Source: Candidatus Villigracilaceae bacterium (GTDB lineage Bacteria; Chloroflexota; Anaerolineae; Anaerolineales; Villigracilaceae). From it: 64,000 bases of DNA. The stretch is from positions 62,001 through 126,000 of the forward strand of contig JAPKMP010000008.1 of the NCBI GenBank assembly GCA_026645935.1. The letters are read 5' to 3'. The notes beneath the pieces were generated by a model. It worked only from the letters and a program-made list of their open reading frames with translations, searched no databases and was not told the DNA's origin. Below, piece after piece: positions 61,875-64,000 of the stretch (its first letter is position 1; the number at the start of each line of letters is the position of its first letter). Position numbers and translations under genes: made by a program.

Positions 61875-61904
61875 ATTATAACTGACAGGTCAGACAATCG
61901 TCAA
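61875..61904 (-). promoter_or_regulatory. Strong promoter of the Fo operon (leaderless)
   Basis: On the minus strand TTGACG, an 18-base spacer and a perfect TATAAT. The first base of the atpI ATG is nine bases beyond the box, so transcription should start at or next to the start codon. It lies in the 56-bp gap after nuoN, so the Fo genes can be expressed apart from the nuo genes. Confidence 0.68.
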
Positions 61905-61922
61905 AGGCAAATTACGCAGCGA

Positions 61923-63371
61923 CTAGAACAGGTTGAACGCGCCTGCATCCGACCAGTTGAAGAAGGGCGCGAAGATCGTACCGATCAGGATAACGCCCAG
62001 AACCAATACCACCAAAGCAATCATGTAAGGTTGAGTCAGCGGGACAGGATGCCTGTCTTCGTCTTCATTCGGCAGGCGGTACAAGTATACAAATTTCAAG
62101 ACGTTCAGGTAATAGTACAAGCCGATGATCGAGTTGATGATCCCCACCACAACCAGCCAGATATAGTTTGCCTGGACGCCCGCAGCGAAGACCAATATTT
62201 TTGCGATAAATCCTCCGAAGGGAGGCATTCCCGCCAGGGAGAGAAATGCCGCCAGCATCATCAATCCGAGCAGAGGATTCCTTCGACTTAGACCGGCGTA
62301 TTCACGAATATCTTCGATGCCGGTGATCCGGCTGTATGCCATCACGATACCAAAGGCGAGCAGGTTCGTGGCTATATACGCTGCAAGGTAAAAGACAACA
62401 CTTGCCGCGCCGAATTGACTGAATCCCACCACCCCGATCAGCGCATACCCCGCGTGGGAGATGGAGGAATAGGCGAGCAGGCGTTTGATGTTCGTCTGCG
62501 GCAGAGCCAGCAAGTTGCCAACCGTCATGGACACCGCCGACAGTACCGCAAATGTCATCGTCCAGATTTGATCGAAACCAGGGAAAACGACAAAGAACAA
62601 TCGCAAAATGACCGCAAATCCCGCAGCCTTCGAAGCCGTGGAGAGAAAACCGGCGACGGGGGTCGGTGCGCCTTCGTACACATCCGGCGCCCAAAAATGA
62701 AAGGGAACAATGGAAACTTTGAAGCCCAGCCCAACGACCACAAGGGATACAATGCCAAAGCCGATCAAGGGCGGGATTTTACCGGACGCCAGCGCTCCCG
62801 CAATGCCGTACAAATCGGTCGTGCCCGAAAAACCGAACAGCAGACTGAAACCGTAAAGCATAATGGTGGATGCCAACGTGCCGTACAGGAAATACTTGAA
62901 ACCTGCCTCCGTGCTGCGTTCATCATCCAGAAGAAAACCGGATAACACATAAAGCGGAATGGAAGCGGTCTCAATGGAAAGATACAGCATGACCAGATCC
63001 GCAGAGGATGCCATCAGGTTCATGCCGATCAACGATGCGAGCAGCAGGAGATAGGCTTCGCCTCGTTTCCCCGCCCTGTCATGGTCCATCAACAGAAGCG
63101 CAGTTGCCGCCGCGGCGAACATGAAAAGCATTTTGAGGAAGAAGCCCAGCCAGTCGAATCGGATCATACCGCCCAAAGTCATCTCGGGGTCCCCGGGGCG
63201 ACCAGCCAACAAACAGATGATCATAGAGACGAACAAACCGCCTGCCGTGAGCCATCCGGCATTTCGGCGCTGTTCGCCCTTCCAGAACGGCTCGAAGACG
63301 AGGACCAAAAGCCCGATGGCCAGGATCAGGATCTCGGGAAGGATGGAGGCGAAGGTCTGTGTCGTAAACAT
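61923..63371 (-). CDS. nuoN: NADH-quinone oxidoreductase subunit N
   Basis: 482-residue antiporter-like complex I subunit with about 14 membrane helices. The conserved glutamate and lysine helices are seen in LYLSIETASIPLYVLSGFL and FKYFLYGTLASTIMLYG, and PFHFWAPDVYEGAPTPVAGF and KRLLAYSSISHAGYALIG hold the central proton-path residues. It is one of the three large proton-pumping subunits. Its start overlaps the nuoM stop codon by one base. Confidence 0.95.
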   Translation of the reverse strand: MFTTQTFASILPEILILAIGLLVLVFEPFWKGEQRRNAGWLTAGGLFVSMIICLLAGRPGDPEMTLGGMIRFDWLGFFLKMLFMFAAAATALLLMDHDRAGKRGEAYLLLLASLIGMNLMASSADLVMLYLSIETASIPLYVLSGFLLDDERSTEAGFKYFLYGTLASTIMLYGFSLLFGFSGTTDLYGIAGALASGKIPPLIGFGIVSLVVVGLGFKVSIVPFHFWAPDVYEGAPTPVAGFLSTASKAAGFAVILRLFFVVFPGFDQIWTMTFAVLSAVSMTVGNLLALPQTNIKRLLAYSSISHAGYALIGVVGFSQFGAASVVFYLAAYIATNLLAFGIVMAYSRITGIEDIREYAGLSRRNPLLGLMMLAAFLSLAGMPPFGGFIAKILVFAAGVQANYIWLVVVGIINSIIGLYYYLNVLKFVYLYRLPNEDEDRHPVPLTQPYMIALVVLVLGVILIGTIFAPFFNWSDAGAFNLF

Positions 63372-64000
63372 TATGCACCTCCCAAAAGAGCCATGATGTA
63401 TGTGACTCCCGATTCGATCATCGGCACCATGATGGAGGGAAAGACGCCAAGAGCAATCATGAACAGGCAGAGGGTCGAGATCGCGACCTTATCCATGACC
63501 GTGATGTCGCCCATGTGTCCCTGAAGATTTTCAGGCATCGGGGAGAAGAACACCTTGCGGATGTTCATCATGATGTACGCCGCTGTGATGACGATCGAAA
63601 TGGAACAGATGACCGCCACCAGCCATTGCTCCCGCCATACTCCCATGAATATCGGGAATTCGGCAACGAAGCCGGAGAAACCGGGCATGCCCATCGAGAC
63701 CAGACCGCCGATGATGAAGCCGATGGCGGCGAACGGCATCACTTTGACCATGCCGCCCAGTTCGGGAATCATGCGTGTGTGCGAGCGGTCATAGATCATT
63801 CCGGTCACAGCAAAGAAGAGAGCCGTCATCACACCGTGAGAGAACATCTGCACACCTGCGCCGAGCAAACCGGTTTCATTCAGTGTGGAGATGCCGAGCA
63901 TGACAAGTCCCATGTGCGATACAGAGGAAAAACCGATCATGTATTTCAAGTCAGTCTGTACAAAAGCGATGTACGCGCCATAAACGACCGCGATGCCTGC
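63371..64000 (-). CDS. nuoM: NADH-quinone oxidoreductase subunit M, C-terminal part (runs off window)
   Basis: The frame is open to the right edge and reads AVVYGAYIAFVQTDLKYMIGF, then SSVSHMGLVMLGISTLNE, the central lysine-helix and HMG segment of NuoM, followed by GGMVKVMPFAAIGFIIGGL and GMPGFSGFVAEFP. The N-terminal half lies outside the window. A TTG within the window is not the start. It belongs to the complex I operon ending with nuoN. Confidence 0.95.
   Translation of the reverse strand, partial: AGIAVVYGAYIAFVQTDLKYMIGFSSVSHMGLVMLGISTLNETGLLGAGVQMFSHGVMTALFFAVTGMIYDRSHTRMIPELGGMVKVMPFAAIGFIIGGLVSMGMPGFSGFVAEFPIFMGVWREQWLVAVICSISIVITAAYIMMNIRKVFFSPMPENLQGHMGDITVMDKVAISTLCLFMIALGVFPSIMVPMIESGVTYIMALLGGA

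Noticed and set aside
1-64000. CRISPR arrays, rRNA genes, intact insertion sequences or prophage genes
   Set aside because: None were seen; no regularly spaced repeats, no rRNA-like stretches and only decayed transposases.

Overview
Organism and basis. The window looks like a chromosome segment of a Chloroflexota bacterium, most likely class Anaerolineae. This is an inference from gene content: complex I genes, F-type Fo genes and a full V/A-type ATPase sit side by side, with a long accessory glycan region, rpsO-pnp, and a MurE of unusual motif. No rRNA or marker phylogeny is available. The flanks (1-4200 and 37200-64000) look clearly more GC-rich than the central glycan region (about 4300-36900).

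Layout. (1) 1-3972: a minus-strand run (SDR, GT-C membrane protein, DinB protein, start of a PLP aminotransferase that leaves the window) and one plus-strand membrane-anchored unknown. (2) 4042-4114: tRNA-Arg(TCG), followed 45 bp later by a degraded copy of its 3' end, the usual scar of an integration event. (3) 4325-36877: a surface or exopolysaccharide region. It holds a minus-strand sugar-modification operon (nucleotidyltransferase, C-methyltransferase, DUF4910 protein, PIG-L deacetylase, SDR, GT14), several GT4 glycosyltransferases, an AsnB amidotransferase, a Wzx-like flippase, an O-antigen-ligase/polymerase-like protein, a BcsB-like protein, a Wzz-like protein fused to a degenerate GGDEF domain, a response regulator, a phosphoglycosyl transferase, and a WbpB/WbpD/WbpE-like set for a diacetamido-uronic acid. 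Decayed IS30, IS5 and ISAs1 transposases and long gene-poor spacers show repeated rearrangement. (4) 37203-40023: an ABC-2 transporter operon behind a 20-codon leader ORF and an intrinsic terminator. (5) 40102-50536: housekeeping and small metabolic genes (rpsO, pnp, BASS transporter, MFS transporter, VOC, kinase-like, GNAT, SRPBCC, murE, F420-reductase-like). (6) 50576-59440: a complete V/A-type ATPase operon on the minus strand (G/H, C, I, K, F, E, A, B, D) with its own promoter. (7) 59566-64000: nuoM (partial), nuoN, then atpI, atpB, atpE and a fused b-delta gene, with no F1 catalytic genes present.

How the parts work together. The glycan region plausibly makes lipid-linked repeats (phosphoglycosyl transferase, then GT4/GT14), flips them (Wzx), polymerises or ligates them, and sets chain length with the Wzz-GGDEF protein. 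That protein keeps an RxxD c-di-GMP inhibitory-site motif but has lost the GGDEF active-site motif, so it may be a c-di-GMP receptor. The right end is energy conversion: proton-pumping complex I subunits next to two rotary ATPase systems.

Most interesting points: the Wzz-degenerate-GGDEF fusion beside a BcsB-like protein; Fo genes without F1, with a b-delta fusion lacking the F1-binding part of delta; a 20-residue leader peptide whose Shine-Dalgarno can be masked by its own coding sequence, ahead of a terminator and an ABC exporter; apparently leaderless promoters; and a DUF4910/PIG-L/C-methyltransferase sugar cassette of unknown product.
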